Shown piece by piece: positions 34,782 to 43,537 of a stretch of DNA of 64,000 bases. Numbering within the stretch: the first letter of the stretch is position 1; every line of letters begins with the position of its first letter. The stretch covers positions 5,394,001 through 5,458,000 of the forward strand of contig NZ_CP079863.1 in the NCBI RefSeq assembly GCF_025263485.1, read 5' to 3'. The notes under the pieces were generated by a model, which was given only the letters and a program-made list of their open reading frames with translations, searched no databases and was not told where the DNA came from. This DNA comes from Mycobacterium sp. SMC-2 (lineage in GTDB: Bacteria > Actinomycetota > Actinomycetes > Mycobacteriales > Mycobacteriaceae). Position numbers and translations under genes: made by a program.

Positions 34782-35358
34782 TAGGAACCCCCAGCTTCTC
34801 GGCGATGAGCTCGGCCTTGCGCTCCCACACCTTGGCCAGCGACGGCTCTGGGCCTTGGGTCACATCGACCAAAGCCTGAATGGAGAGCTCAGTGTCGACG
34901 GTGTCGGCTTCCTGCAAGGGTCGCAGATGCCGGGAGATCTCGATGGAATACCCGTTGGGATCCCACACATAGATCGACTCGATGATCTCGTGCGCGATGC
35001 GGAACCGCAGCTCATAGCCGGCGTCTTCGATGCGCTTCTGATAGCCGTCTAGCTCCTCAAGGGTGTCGACCTGCAGCGCCAGATGCCGTGCCCGATTGAT
35101 GCGGTCCGGGACGTTCGGGTCGCGATACTCCGGAGTGTTGAAATAGTAGAAGAAGGCAATGGTTCCGTTAGCACCGATGTCGAAGAAGAAATGCGCGAAG
35201 TCAGGATGCGGGTCATTGCCCCAGCCCGGTGCGAGGATGCAGTGCTTGAGCGGGAACCCCAGCACGTCGCGATAGAAATGAACGGTCTCCGGCAGTTTCC
35301 AGGTCGGGTAGGCGACGTGATCGACGCCGCGCATCCCTCCCGCGAGTTTCACCGTCAT
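34774..35358 (-). CDS. VOC-family protein (glyoxalase/extradiol dioxygenase superfamily)
   Basis: A 194-residue protein with a two-module VOC region. Candidate metal ligands are His in GVDHVAYPTW (near residue 14), His in ARHLALQVD (near 92) and Glu in YSIEISR (near 139). The C-terminal ~45 residues form an added helical tail. VOC proteins of this size include dioxygenases, isomerases and hydratases. It lies 2 nt after the AMP-ligase stop. It is distinct from the full two-domain extradiol dioxygenase at 31095, and may act on the same ring-cleavage branch. Confidence 0.78.
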   Translation of the reverse strand: MTVKLAGGMRGVDHVAYPTWKLPETVHFYRDVLGFPLKHCILAPGWGNDPHPDFAHFFFDIGANGTIAFFYYFNTPEYRDPNVPDRINRARHLALQVDTLEELDGYQKRIEDAGYELRFRIAHEIIESIYVWDPNGYSIEISRHLRPLQEADTVDTELSIQALVDVTQGPEPSLAKVWERKAELIAEKLGVPNV

Positions 35359-35360
35359 AC

Positions 35361-37055
35361 TCAGTTCCTCACTTTCTCTGGCGCGCCGCCGGATTCGACC
35401 CAGCTGCGCAAGACATCCTTACGGACTTTGTTCACTCCCGTCTTGGGCAGCTCATCGACCAGCACCACAAGTTCGGGCCACTTGAATTTGGCCACGTGGC
35501 GTTTGTCGAGATGCTCGACCAGCCGCTTGCGCAGTGCCTCGGGATCCGCGACCGCGATCTCGGGCACCACAACAACGCAGATCCGCTCACCCAACGCCGG
35601 ATCCGGCACACCGATCGCGGCCACCTCCCGTACCTCGGGGTGATCGTGCAACAGCAACTCCAATTCCGCAGCCATCACCTTCTCACCACCTCGGCTGATC
35701 TGGTCCTTGAGCCGGCCGTCCACCACATAGCAGCGCCGACCGGCGATCATCTCCACGTGGCCGAGGTCGCCGCTGCGATAGAAGCCGTCTGAAGTGAAGG
35801 CCTTCGCGGAGTGCTCCGAGGACAGATACGAGCGGATCACGCTGGGGCCGCGGAAGGTCAGCTCCCCGACCTCACCGTCGGGCACGGGCTCTCCACTATC
35901 CGGCTGCCGCACCACGACCTCGTCGTGGGCACCAATCGTCGAACCCGCGGTATAGCGGCGGATCTCCGGGGGATCATCCGGCCGGGCAGACAGGTGCACA
36001 CCCTCACCCGCACCGAAGCTGCCGATCGCGGTCGCCCCCAACATCTTTTCGGCCTGCGCTGACATTTCCGGGCGCACGAACACCCACATGAAGTGTTCGA
36101 TCGAGCTGAAGTCGCAGTCAACCCGGGCGCTGTAATCCATCAAGGGCTCAAACGCCGCCATGTTGAAGTGCATCCATGTCACCTTGTAGCGCTCAATCAG
36201 GCCCACCAACAACTCGGCGTCGACCGAACGACCCAGCACCACAGTGCCGCCCACGAAATGCGTTGGTACCAACACGGTTCCGAGCCCCGCATGATGCATC
36301 ACCGGCAAAAAATGCAGAGTCACGGTCTGCTCATCCCACCCGAAGTTGCGCGACCATCGGGCAGCGATCGACAAATACCCGGCATGCGTGTGCGGGATCA
36401 CCTTCGGCACGCCAGTGGTCCCACCCGAAAGCTGGAACAGCGCAACACCATCCGGCGAGAGCTGCCGCTGGATCTCATCCACCACCGCTCGAGCGCGGTC
36501 AGGATCCACGCCACCAGTGAGCTCATCAAGCGACCAAATCCCCGGAGCCGACTCGCCCCGTGTCACCACACGGACGGTGATATCCGGGCAGCGCTCCACC
36601 AGCTCCGAGCTCAAGCTCGCCAGATCGTAAGTGCGGTAGTCGGCCTGGAATATATGGGCGCGTGCACCGGTCGCCATCGCGATCTGGGTGACCTCGTGCA
36701 GCCGGTGATTCGGAATGCTGCAGACCGGAATGAGCCCCGCCTTGAGCGCACCGTACAACGCGATCACGGTTTCCAGCTCATTACCCATTTGAAAGATGAC
36801 CGGGTCACCGGGCTGTAGTCCGGCGTCGATCAGACCCAGCGCGACTGCGTCCGAACGCCGGTCGAGTTCGGCATACGTCAGCGCGCCCTCGATGGTCGCG
36901 ACCGCGAGCGCCGTCGGGCGGCGCGCCGCGTGACTACGCAACACCCCGACGATGGTCTGGTCCCCCCACTCGCCGGCGGCTCGATAGCGTTGCGCCTCAG
37001 CGCCGTACGCGCTGACCACGCGCTCGAGGTCCGCCCGCGAGGTTGTTCCCGTCAT
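35361..37055 (-). CDS. AMP-dependent acid-CoA ligase (aryl-acid type possible)
   Basis: A 564-residue ANL-superfamily ligase. Core motifs are LSGGTTGVPKVIPHTH near 210-225, FGAGEG near 352 and the C-terminal GRLKDQISRGGEKV with the Lys in GVNKVRKD. The N-terminal region and SGGTTG variant resemble dihydroxybenzoate/salicylate-type adenylating enzymes, so an aromatic acid substrate is possible but not proven. ATG at 37055 overlaps the MBL gene stop (ATGA). It is probably the acid-activating step of the 13-gene operon. Confidence 0.85.
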   Translation of the reverse strand: MTGTTSRADLERVVSAYGAEAQRYRAAGEWGDQTIVGVLRSHAARRPTALAVATIEGALTYAELDRRSDAVALGLIDAGLQPGDPVIFQMGNELETVIALYGALKAGLIPVCSIPNHRLHEVTQIAMATGARAHIFQADYRTYDLASLSSELVERCPDITVRVVTRGESAPGIWSLDELTGGVDPDRARAVVDEIQRQLSPDGVALFQLSGGTTGVPKVIPHTHAGYLSIAARWSRNFGWDEQTVTLHFLPVMHHAGLGTVLVPTHFVGGTVVLGRSVDAELLVGLIERYKVTWMHFNMAAFEPLMDYSARVDCDFSSIEHFMWVFVRPEMSAQAEKMLGATAIGSFGAGEGVHLSARPDDPPEIRRYTAGSTIGAHDEVVVRQPDSGEPVPDGEVGELTFRGPSVIRSYLSSEHSAKAFTSDGFYRSGDLGHVEMIAGRRCYVVDGRLKDQISRGGEKVMAAELELLLHDHPEVREVAAIGVPDPALGERICVVVVPEIAVADPEALRKRLVEHLDKRHVAKFKWPELVVLVDELPKTGVNKVRKDVLRSWVESGGAPEKVRN

Positions 37056-37912
37056 GTGTAGACCCACCTTCTTCGCCGCTCGCCCGTAAGTAGTCGTCCG
37101 AATCGCAGATCGCTGAAATGCGCAGCACCGATCGGGATATCGCTGCCCTCGTACTCCTTCGCTAGTGCCGTCGCGGTGCGGCGCGCGAGCACCGGGTCCA
37201 CATCGCCGATTGTCTCCCACTCGTCTTCGATGAGTTCGGCTGGACAGTGCACAACATCGCCGAGCAGCACACCGCGTTCATCGCCGTCGGAGAGGACCAC
37301 GATCGACGACCCGGGCGTATGCCCCGGCGCGTCGACCACGTCAAAGCCCGGCGCCAAGGTCGTTGAGCGGTCCCAGCACTCCATCACCGGCGCCATTACC
37401 GCGAGCTTCTCGGGCGCCCCCATCGCGCCACCGTTCGTGAAATGATCCCAATCGGCTTGGTGGCAGCGATAAGCCGCGTTGGGGAACATGACCTGGTCGC
37501 CGACCGCGCCCCACCCCACGTGATCGATATGTAAGTGGGTGAAGACCACATCTGTGACCTCCTCGGGAGGCGTACCCGAACCTAGCAGGTTGTCCAGCAT
37601 CCTTCCCCCGGGCATCGTCGCGTTCTTGCCGACACGATCCTCCGGACCCACACCCGCGTCGACGAGGATGACACGGTCAGCGGACCGTACGACATAGCCG
37701 CCGAGCGTGAGCCGGAGCATGCCCTCATCGTCGAGCAGCGCGTTATGGCTCGACCAATCGACGGCCGAGGTGTTTTCGTAGGCCTGCGTCGGTACGAGGC
37801 GAACCACGCTGTCGACCACCGGCATGACGGTGATTGCTCCGATGCTGAGGCCGGTCACATGTTCACGCTCTCGGGGCGCCGACGGCTGCATCTCGCTTGC
37901 TCTGGTGGTCAC
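37052..37912 (-). CDS. Metallo-beta-lactamase-fold hydrolase
   Basis: A protein of up to 286 residues with the metal-binding motif HLHIDH and later His in DAPGHTPGSS and AAHFSD. The family includes lactonases, thioesterases and glyoxalase II-like enzymes. The start is uncertain: GTG at 37912 gives the full frame but overlaps the LLM gene by 50 nt, while the ATG at 37891 and GTG at 37858 are alternatives. A lactonase or thioesterase role in the surrounding CoA-linked pathway is plausible. Confidence 0.8.
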   Translation of the reverse strand: MTTRASEMQPSAPREREHVTGLSIGAITVMPVVDSVVRLVPTQAYENTSAVDWSSHNALLDDEGMLRLTLGGYVVRSADRVILVDAGVGPEDRVGKNATMPGGRMLDNLLGSGTPPEEVTDVVFTHLHIDHVGWGAVGDQVMFPNAAYRCHQADWDHFTNGGAMGAPEKLAVMAPVMECWDRSTTLAPGFDVVDAPGHTPGSSIVVLSDGDERGVLLGDVVHCPAELIEDEWETIGDVDPVLARRTATALAKEYEGSDIPIGAAHFSDLRFGRLLTGERRRRWVYT

Positions 37913-39041
37913 GCAACTTCGGCATGACCTCGGTAGCGATGCGGCGAATATTGTTGCGCGTCAACTCATCGCTGAGACCGCCCATGTGGACGTACATCAC
38001 GAGGTGCTCAAAGCCGAGCATATCGTGGGCTTCTTCGAGCATGCCAATCACGGTCTCCGGGCTGCCCACGATGGCCGTGTAGTTCGACTTCAAGGTGTTG
38101 AAGTCGGTCGACTTGTCCAGGTCACCGCGCAGCGACAGCACCCGCTCGAGTGTCTTTTCCTCCATATAGTTCGGTGGGAACAGGCGGTGCATCGGGTTGG
38201 GGAACAAGTTATTGAAGTACATATCGGCCTGAGGCCAGAACTCGTCTTCAGCTTGGGCGTCGCTGTCGGCGACATAAACCGCCGGCGCCCAACCCAGACG
38301 GCTGGACGGGTCGGCAATTCCGAACTTCTCCGCGGCATCGCGGTATTCCTCGAAGATCTTTATGACGCTTTTAATCGGCGAAAACACCTGAACGTAGGTA
38401 TAACCCCGTTCGGCCGCCCAGACCACCGTCTCGCCACTACCCGTTGAGGGCGCCCAAACTTCCGGATGCGGCCGCTGGAATGGCCGCGGCCAGGTGTTCA
38501 CATAGCGATAGTTGAAGAACTCGCCTTCGAACGAAAAGGGGCCAGGCTCCGACCAAGCTTTCACGATCACGTCGTGGGCCTCGCGGAAGCGGTCCCGCGA
38601 CTCGGCCGGGTTGACGCCGAAGCTGTGGTACTCCGCCCCAATGCCCCGCACGAACCCACTGATCATCCGCCCACCGCTGATCACGTCGAGCATGGCCAGT
38701 TCCTCGGCGATGCGCAGCGGATTCTGCCGCAACGGCAACGCGTTGCCCAGGATCCCGACCTTGGTCGGCATTCCCATCGTGCGCTGCACCAGCATCGCCG
38801 CGATGATGTTGGGCGAAGGCATCAACCCGTACGACGTCTGATGATGCTCGTTCACGGTTATGCCGTCGAAGCCCAACTCCGCCGCATAGACCAGCTGGTC
38901 GATATAGGTCGAATACAGCCGGTGACCCACGACAGGGTCGTAGTTGCTGTTGGGATAGGTCACCCAGTCCGACTGGTACTTGTCCTTGAAGCCCTCCTCC
39001 AGGAACGGGTAGGGCATGAAGTGGAACGCGTAGAACTTCAT
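37863..39041 (-). CDS. LLM-class flavin-dependent monooxygenase
   Basis: A 392-residue bacterial-luciferase-like protein. The N-terminal strand MKFYAFHFMPYP, the GFDGITVNEHH segment (58-68) and RMISGFVRGIGAEY (124-137) are typical of the FMN-dependent two-component group. It would insert oxygen or oxidise a substrate using reduced flavin or F420 from elsewhere. Only 1 nt separates it from the hydrolase gene upstream. It is the same family as the truncated gene at the left window edge. Confidence 0.88.
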   Translation of the reverse strand: MKFYAFHFMPYPFLEEGFKDKYQSDWVTYPNSNYDPVVGHRLYSTYIDQLVYAAELGFDGITVNEHHQTSYGLMPSPNIIAAMLVQRTMGMPTKVGILGNALPLRQNPLRIAEELAMLDVISGGRMISGFVRGIGAEYHSFGVNPAESRDRFREAHDVIVKAWSEPGPFSFEGEFFNYRYVNTWPRPFQRPHPEVWAPSTGSGETVVWAAERGYTYVQVFSPIKSVIKIFEEYRDAAEKFGIADPSSRLGWAPAVYVADSDAQAEDEFWPQADMYFNNLFPNPMHRLFPPNYMEEKTLERVLSLRGDLDKSTDFNTLKSNYTAIVGSPETVIGMLEEAHDMLGFEHLVMYVHMGGLSDELTRNNIRRIATEVMPKLRDHQSKRDAAVGAPRA

Positions 39042-39042
39042 C

Positions 39043-39780
39043 TCAGTGCTCCTCGGTGCTCAGAAACCGCTTCACCGCGGCGGCGAAGCCCGATGGGTCG
39101 TCAGTGAGCGGATCGTGGCCCGCCTTGGGCAAGACCTGCACACGCGCACCCGGGATGGCGTCGGCGGTCAGTTGCGCATGGCTGGCGGGAACAACCTGGT
39201 CCTTCGCCCCCCACACCACGAGCGTCGGGGACGAGATCGCGGCAGCACGGTTGGCCAGCGACAGGTCGCACAGGTACGGATTCCAGCCGTATCTCGCCAA
39301 CGAGGCCACGTTGCGCCGATCCTCGACCGCTTCCCAATTCGTCGGCGCCATCGACCGATCGGCGTACACCAGGTCGAGCACCGTATCGCGCGGACGATCG
39401 AAAATGTCCTCACGAGGCTCACCCTTGATGCGGAATCCCAGGGTATCGACGAGGACGAGTTTTGGCGGCGGCGCTAGCAGCGCCAGCTCCATAGCCAACC
39501 AACCGCCGAACGAATGCCCGATCACCGATGCTCCGAGCAAGCCGGCGTCGGCCAACACGACCTTCAAGACCGTCGCCAGGTCGAGCACCCGGCGCGCTCC
39601 CTGCGGGACAGCGAAGTCGCCAAAGCCCGGGAGTTGCAGCAGGTGCACGCGAAACGACGACGCCAGTTCATCCAGTGCCGGTGTCCAGTACGGCCCTACG
39701 AAGCTCGGCAGCACGAGAATGTCCGGCCCGTCCCCCTCGACGCGCACTTCGAGAGTCCCTGCTGGCGCTGCAGTTGTCAC
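39043..39780 (-). CDS. Alpha/beta-hydrolase, C-C bond hydrolase-like (MCP hydrolase type)
   Basis: A 245-residue alpha/beta-hydrolase with nucleophile Ser90 (VIGHSFGG), Asp in GAKDQVVP and His in KAGHDPL. The size and motif set fit the meta-cleavage-product hydrolases (BphD/HsaD) as well as general esterases. It is first in the operon that also encodes the extradiol dioxygenase, so hydrolysis of the ring-cleavage product is a reasonable inference. The GTG at 39780 is chosen because an AGAGGA site lies 7 nt before it; the frame could extend to 39795. Confidence 0.82.
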   Translation of the reverse strand: MTTAAPAGTLEVRVEGDGPDILVLPSFVGPYWTPALDELASSFRVHLLQLPGFGDFAVPQGARRVLDLATVLKVVLADAGLLGASVIGHSFGGWLAMELALLAPPPKLVLVDTLGFRIKGEPREDIFDRPRDTVLDLVYADRSMAPTNWEAVEDRRNVASLARYGWNPYLCDLSLANRAAAISSPTLVVWGAKDQVVPASHAQLTADAIPGARVQVLPKAGHDPLTDDPSGFAAAVKRFLSTEEH

Positions 39781-39798
39781 GGAGTTTCCTCTCACTTG

Positions 39799-39842
39799 TC
39801 AACGTTAGTGCTGATATTACAACGCTCACGTCGAAAAGCAAG
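39799..39842 (-). promoter_or_regulatory. 44-nt operon-head element, copy 2
   Basis: Ungapped relative of 26140-26183 (30 of 44 positions), starting 19 nt upstream of the hydrolase GTG. The invariant parts are TCAACG, GATATTAC/GAGATTAC and the GTCGA block. On the minus strand TAATAT is a plausible -10 box. The palindrome seen in copy 1 is imperfect here. A shared regulator with the 26243 TetR is proposed. Confidence 0.6.
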
Positions 39843-40045
39843 TGGCGTTTCGACATCGATGCGGGGCCTCTGCGTCGCACTTCGGCATCGCGAAGCGCAT
39901 CGCCTCGCCGGGGAATCAGATGCGGGCTCCCCGCAACCACGCAAGACGCGGGACAACCGAAAGTCGTCGCGTCGAGCTCGCCCGAGCTCCTCATCGACGA
40001 AGCCCTTCGATCAGGGTGCGAGGCCCGCACTCACAACGTTCCTGA

Positions 40046-40080
40046 AAATAGTTGACTCGGTCGTCTGTCTCCGGTTAGTT
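40046..40080 (+). promoter_or_regulatory. Promoter with shared 18-nt element, ALDH gene
   Basis: AAATAGTTGACTCGGTCG (40046-40063) is the exact reverse complement of the element at 8902-8919 and 51186-51203. The -35 box TTGACT (40052-40057) is followed after 17 nt by TTAGTT (40075-40080). The spacer also resembles the mce copy. The GTG start of the ALDH gene lies 95 nt downstream. Confidence 0.65.
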
Positions 40081-40174
40081 GGTAGAAACGGACCCATGCG
40101 GCGGTAGCTGGGACGGACGGCACACGCCCCGGTCCCAGCGCCGAGTGTTGCACTCCAGAAAGGAAGTCGCGGCA

Positions 40175-41614
40175 GTGAGCTTTGAAGGGCACATGACGAT
40201 CGGCGGCAAGTCGGTCACCGCCGATGAGTGGGTCACGGTGCCAAACCCGGCTCACCTGAGTACGGTGGTCGGCCGGTTCCCGAGCGGAACCGCTTCGCAC
40301 GCATCGATGGCCGTCGAGGCCGCGTCGGCAGCGTTTCCCGACTGGCGGGCAACGCCCGTGGAGGAGCGAGCGGCGCTACTCACCGGGGCCGGTGCCGTGC
40401 TGGCCGAAGCGCCCAGCGACTGGATGGCACTGCTGACGGCCGAAAACGGCAAGCTCTTAAGCGAATCCGCGATCGACTTCGCGGTCGGGGGACAGAACAT
40501 CTCAACCTACGGGTCACACCCCGAATGGGTGGCGGGCAGCGTCATCGACGATGAACGCGGCCGGCTCGTCGTACGCAAACAGCCGCTGGGCGTCTGCGTC
40601 GGGATAGTGCCCTGGAACTTTCCACTTATCATCGCAAGCCTCAAGATCGGCCCCGCGCTTCTCGCGGGCAACACCTTGATCGTCAAGGTCCCCGAATTCG
40701 GGCCGCTGGCCACCCTGCAGGCCCTCGGTGAGATGGCCTCGCTGCTTCCGCCGGGCGTGTTGAACGTCGTCTCCGGGTTCGGCCCGGAGATCGGCCGCGC
40801 GCTGGTCACCCATCCCAAGGTGCGCAAGGTCTCGTTCACCGGAAGCACGGAGACGGGCCGGCAGATCATGGCCGATGCTGCCGGCCACCTGGCTCGCCTA
40901 TCGCTCGAGCTCGGCGGCAACGACGCCGCGATTCTGCTCGACGACGTCGACCTCTCCGAGCAGGCGATTGAGCGGCTGGTCACCGGAGCTTTCATGCACA
41001 CCGGCCAGATCTGCATCGACGTCAAGCGGCTCTACGTTCATAAGAACCGCTACGACGAATTGGTCGAAAAGCTAAGCGCCGCAGTCGATCAAATCGTCGT
41101 TGGTGACGGCACCCGGCCCGAGGTGACGATGGGCCCGATCAATAACTCGCGCCAATACGACAAGGTCACCAAACTGCTCGCCGAAACCAAGGCCGGCGCC
41201 GAGTGCGTGCAGCTGGGCCGCTATGCGGAGGGCACCGAAGTCGAGAATGGCTACTTTATGCTGCCGCACCTGGTGCTTGATCCCGCAGAGGACTTGAGCG
41301 TCGTTGCGACTGAACAGATGTCGCCGATCCTGCCAATCATGAAGTTCTCCTCCGACGACGAAGTCGTCGCTCGGGCGAACGGCACCGAGTATGGGTTGGG
41401 ATCCTCGGTGTGGTCCGCGGACGAAAAGCGGGCCTTCGCCCTGGCCGAACGGCTGGAAGCCGGCATGACATTCGTCAACGCGCACAGCATATTCGCATTG
41501 CACCCCGATTCCCCGACCTGTGGCGCTAAGCAGAGCGGTTGCGGTCCCGAGGGGGGCAGGTACGCCATCGACAGCTACACGCAGCTGCAGTCGATCACCA
41601 ACGCCCACCTCTGA
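40175..41614 (+). CDS. NAD(P)-dependent aldehyde dehydrogenase
   Basis: A 479-residue ALDH. Active-site residues: Asn148 (PWN), FTGSTETG at 221-228, Glu245 in LELGG and nucleophile Cys280 (HTGQIC). Start: GTG after GAAAGGAAG. It probably oxidises an aldehyde to an acid next to the KstD-like dehydrogenase. Directly behind it, at 41643-41825, lies a fragment that repeats its N terminus, evidence of a former tandem copy. It shares its promoter element with the mce operon and with the racemase/P450 operon. Confidence 0.9.
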   Translation: MSFEGHMTIGGKSVTADEWVTVPNPAHLSTVVGRFPSGTASHASMAVEAASAAFPDWRATPVEERAALLTGAGAVLAEAPSDWMALLTAENGKLLSESAIDFAVGGQNISTYGSHPEWVAGSVIDDERGRLVVRKQPLGVCVGIVPWNFPLIIASLKIGPALLAGNTLIVKVPEFGPLATLQALGEMASLLPPGVLNVVSGFGPEIGRALVTHPKVRKVSFTGSTETGRQIMADAAGHLARLSLELGGNDAAILLDDVDLSEQAIERLVTGAFMHTGQICIDVKRLYVHKNRYDELVEKLSAAVDQIVVGDGTRPEVTMGPINNSRQYDKVTKLLAETKAGAECVQLGRYAEGTEVENGYFMLPHLVLDPAEDLSVVATEQMSPILPIMKFSSDDEVVARANGTEYGLGSSVWSADEKRAFALAERLEAGMTFVNAHSIFALHPDSPTCGAKQSGCGPEGGRYAIDSYTQLQSITNAHL

Positions 41615-41642
41615 AGGGGCGCACCCAAAGAAAGGGGGCTAT

Positions 41643-41825
41643 GTGCCCATCGAGCCGACGATGACTATCGCTGGCAGGCCGGCCACAAGTGACGACTGGA
41701 TCGAGGTCCGTAACCCCGCGGACCTGAGCGCTGTCGTCCGTCGTTGTCCCAACGGGCCGGCGGCTTGGCCGCGAACGCGGTGTAAATTTCGAGACGCCAG
41801 GCGACTTCAACCGACGCGGCAGTGA
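41643..41825 (+). pseudogene. Truncated remnant of a second ALDH gene
   Basis: After a GTG at 41643 (AAAGGGGG site upstream) the frame reads MTIAGRPATSDDWIEVRNPADLS..., which aligns with MTIGGKSVTADEWVTVPNPAHLS at residues 7-29 of the intact ALDH upstream. The similarity fades about 35 residues in, and the frame stops at 41825. The remaining ~430 codons are missing. The next gene starts at 41865, so a deletion seems to have joined the N terminus of a tandem ALDH copy to the KstD-like gene. Confidence 0.7.
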
Positions 41826-41864
41826 AAACGCGTAGGACAGAGCGCTATTAGGGAGTGATGACGA

Positions 41865-43514
41865 GTGGGCGATCGACTTGCTTCGCAATCGAATGCCTGG
41901 GACGACACCTACGATGTCGTCATTGTGGGCAGCGGTGCCGCCGGGCTGACTGCGGGCATCATCGCCGCGCGGCGGGGTCTCAAGCCGCTCGTCATCGAGA
42001 AGGCGTCGGTGTGGGGAGGCACCTCGGCCTTATCCCTCGGCGGCGTCTGGGTACCGGCGAACCCGCTGATGCTCAAGGCCGGCTGCCAAGACTCGGCGGA
42101 GAACGCGATCCTGTTCCTGCGCAACGTTGTTCCCGCTGACGGTCGGGCGACCGCACCGGACCGGCAGGTCGAGTTCGTCCAGAACGCACCCCGGATGGTC
42201 AACGAGCTGATCGCAGCGGGTATGCAGTGGGACGCCGAGACCGGGCACCCCGATTACTTGTCGGAAGACCCGCATGCCGCGGTCGGGCGGTGCCTGGACG
42301 AGCGGGTCTTCAACGGTAAGAAGCTTGGCCCGTGGCTCAAGACGTTGCGGCCCAGCGCCTTTCCTTACGCGGTGCAGCTCGCGGATCTGCCGATGATGGG
42401 GAAGGGCAACTTGCGCAGACTGGGCTACGTTGCGCTCCGGCACTACGGTCGCAAGCTCCTGGGTCAGGCCCCCCTTGGGGCCGGCAACAGCCTGGTCGCC
42501 CAGTTGATGGTCATTTTGCAGCAGTACGGGGTTCCGGTCTGGCTCAACACGAGCCTGGTGGATGTCGTGGTCGACGGCGGCAGGGCGCTGGGTGTGGTCG
42601 CCCGGTCCAATGGACGACTGCGCCGCATTGGCGCACGGGCCGGCGTCATCCTGTGCGCGGGCGGCTTCGCCCACGACGACGACCTGCGCCGTCAGCAGCA
42701 TCACATCACCGGGCAGTTGTCGAGCGCCTGCCCTGAAGACACCGGCGACGTCATCAAGATGGCCGAGCGCATCGGTGCCATGACGGAGTTGTCCGACGAC
42801 GCGTGGTGGGCCACCACATACGTGATGCCGGACGGGTCCCCGTCGCCCTCGCATTTCGAACGTTCGGTGCCATTCGGCATCTGCGTCGGTTCGGATGGCA
42901 AGCGATTCGTCAACGAGTCGTGGGACTACTACCATTTCGCGCGCGCCATGGTGCGGCGCGGTGGCGAACCGGTATGGCTCATCTTCGAATCCCGGCACCG
43001 CAGAAAGTATCCGTTCCTGGGCAGCCCGCCGCGCGTCACACCTCGGTGGATGACCAAGAGCGGGTTCCTCAAGACCGCCACGAGCCTTGAGGAACTGGCC
43101 CGCAAATGTGGTATCGACGAGGCCAATCTGCTAGCCACGGTGCGACGCTTCAACGCGTTCGCCGCAACCGGAGTCGACGAGGACTTCCATCGCGGCGAAT
43201 CGAAGTACGACCATCACTGGGGCGATCCCGCGCAGCGGCCCAATCCGAACCTGGGCGCGATCGAGCGCGCGCCGTTCTATGCCGCGCAAGTCCACGCGGG
43301 CGATCTCGGTACCAAGGGCGGGTATGTCACCGAAGCCAATGCACAAGTGCTCAGCCAGGATGGGCAACCGATGGAAGGGCTTTACGCCTCAGGCAACGTG
43401 ACGGCGTCCATCATGGGCAAGTCTTATCCCGGCCCCGGTGTCACACTTGGACCGGCAATGACCTTCGCCTTCATTGCCGCCGAGCATGCGGCCAAGCGGC
43501 TATCACACGTGTAA
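41865..43514 (+). CDS. KstD-like FAD-binding dehydrogenase (3-ketosteroid delta1-dehydrogenase family)
   Basis: A 549-residue flavoprotein of the fumarate reductase/KstD family. FAD motif VVIVGSGAAGLTAG (18-31), the GGTSALSLGG segment near 52-61, and the C-terminal YPGPGVTLGPA block that forms the ketosteroid-binding and FAD cap in KstD enzymes. It would dehydrogenate a cyclic ketone. It starts with GTG behind GGGAG. It is preceded by the ALDH remnant and convergent with the mce operon 23 bp away. Whether the substrate is a steroid or another cyclic ketone is not decided by sequence. Confidence 0.87.
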   Translation: MGDRLASQSNAWDDTYDVVIVGSGAAGLTAGIIAARRGLKPLVIEKASVWGGTSALSLGGVWVPANPLMLKAGCQDSAENAILFLRNVVPADGRATAPDRQVEFVQNAPRMVNELIAAGMQWDAETGHPDYLSEDPHAAVGRCLDERVFNGKKLGPWLKTLRPSAFPYAVQLADLPMMGKGNLRRLGYVALRHYGRKLLGQAPLGAGNSLVAQLMVILQQYGVPVWLNTSLVDVVVDGGRALGVVARSNGRLRRIGARAGVILCAGGFAHDDDLRRQQHHITGQLSSACPEDTGDVIKMAERIGAMTELSDDAWWATTYVMPDGSPSPSHFERSVPFGICVGSDGKRFVNESWDYYHFARAMVRRGGEPVWLIFESRHRRKYPFLGSPPRVTPRWMTKSGFLKTATSLEELARKCGIDEANLLATVRRFNAFAATGVDEDFHRGESKYDHHWGDPAQRPNPNLGAIERAPFYAAQVHAGDLGTKGGYVTEANAQVLSQDGQPMEGLYASGNVTASIMGKSYPGPGVTLGPAMTFAFIAAEHAAKRLSHV

Positions 43515-43537
43515 ATACCCACGCGGCACACCCTGCC

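Larger units (their letters stand above)
39781..40174. other. Divergent intergenic region, hydrolase operon / ALDH
   Basis: This 394-bp gap holds two regulatory elements described separately: the 44-nt operon-head element (39799-39842) near the minus-strand operon and the 18-nt promoter element (40046-40080) facing the ALDH gene. The 200 bp between them has no convincing coding sequence, repeat or terminator. Confidence 0.6.

Noticed and set aside
38000..38900. Possible frameshift between the LLM and MBL genes
   Set aside because: Both proteins are complete; the overlap is explained by an uncertain start of the MBL gene.
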